From the NCBI GenBank assembly GCA_018969455.1, contig JAGWYI010000273.1, forward strand, positions 1 to 6,049: a stretch of DNA of 6,049 nucleotides, read 5' to 3'. The translations under genes and the position numbers were made by a program. The notes under the pieces are model-generated. The model searched no databases. It was not told where the DNA came from and worked only from the letters and a program-made list of their open reading frames with translations. The stretch is from Bacteroidota bacterium. GTDB taxonomy: Bacteria > Bacteroidota > Bacteroidia > Chitinophagales > Saprospiraceae. Shown here piece after piece: positions 5,933 to 6,049 of the stretch (positions are counted from its first letter, which is position 1; each line of letters begins with the position of its first letter).

Positions 5933-6049
5933 TTATTTTGGATTTTGAATGATGAATTTTAAAGATTTTGTTTCTGCGCTTGAAATCAGCTGCAGCGAAT
6001 ACAGCCCGTTTTTCAATCCTTTTGCATTTAATTGATACAGGCCCTGTTC
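5933..6049 (-). CDS. C-terminal end of a T9SS-sorted secreted protein (partial, runs off right edge)
   Basis: 38 codons plus TAA (5933-5935) are visible, open to the right edge. They read EQGLYQLNAKGLKNGLYSLQ and finish SLKFIIQNPK, the closing strands and basic end of a type A T9SS sorting domain. The bases are identical to the matching part of the inner stub at 5062-5178. Unlike the inner stub, this copy may belong to a full-length exported protein encoded beyond the window, and it would be the first gene of the operon with the outer lipoprotein. Whether it is intact or another truncated stub cannot be told from here. Confidence 0.65.
   Translation of the reverse strand, partial: EQGLYQLNAKGLKNGLYSLQLISSAETKSLKFIIQNPK

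Larger units (their letters stand above)
5290..6049. repeat. Tandem duplication, outer unit (continues past the right edge)
   Basis: Second direct copy of the unit at 4418-5289, with the same order of hairpin, lipoprotein gene and T9SS sorting-domain end. 760 bases are visible. The similarity is still complete at the last base of the window, so the true right boundary is not seen. Confidence 0.9.

Overview
The window looks like chromosomal DNA from a member of the Bacteroidota, most likely a gliding or surface-degrading lineage such as the Saprospiria (the lineage is an inference). The reasons are the type IX secretion (T9SS) C-terminal sorting domains on several proteins, stacked PKD/Ig-like, SprB and HYR-type adhesion modules, short lipoproteins with a Cys-Lys-Lys start, no obvious Shine-Dalgarno sites, and a TAnnTTTG-type promoter element before rlmF. 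I see no RNA genes, CRISPR array, transposase or integrase.

Left part (1-3106, plus strand): two large secreted-protein genes. The first enters from the left edge. It carries the end of what looks like a DUF839/PhoX- or phytase-like enzyme domain, then four PKD/Ig-like repeats, then a T9SS tail. A perfect 28-base palindrome followed by a T run ends it. The second gene is complete: signal peptide, a choice-of-anchor V-like domain with a CxxCH motif, SprB-like, HYR-like and Ig-like modules, and a T9SS tail. The gap between them (about 1428-1573) shows nothing firm.

Middle (3107-4330): the second gene converges on a minus-strand housekeeping gene, rlmF, encoding the 23S rRNA m6A1618 methyltransferase. 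The 129-base gap between the two stop codons shows no convincing terminator. Upstream of rlmF lie a plausible promoter and a small inverted repeat.

Right part (about 4405-6049, minus strand): the most unusual region. A unit of about 871-872 bases is repeated in tandem. Each unit holds a terminator-like hairpin, a 190-residue lipoprotein gene, and, immediately upstream of the lipoprotein in its reading direction, the end of a T9SS sorting domain joined to it as TAA-GCC-ATG. In the inner unit the sorting domain is an orphan stub of 69 codons. In the outer unit it runs off the right edge and may be the tail of an intact secreted protein. The two lipoproteins are about 82% identical by my count. 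Nearly all differences fall in the middle of the proteins, while the ends and the sorting-domain segment are almost or fully identical. The hairpin loop is inverted between the two units. The likely history is an operon of a T9SS-exported protein plus a lipoprotein, whose lipoprotein and the end of the preceding gene were duplicated, followed by mosaic divergence or gene conversion.
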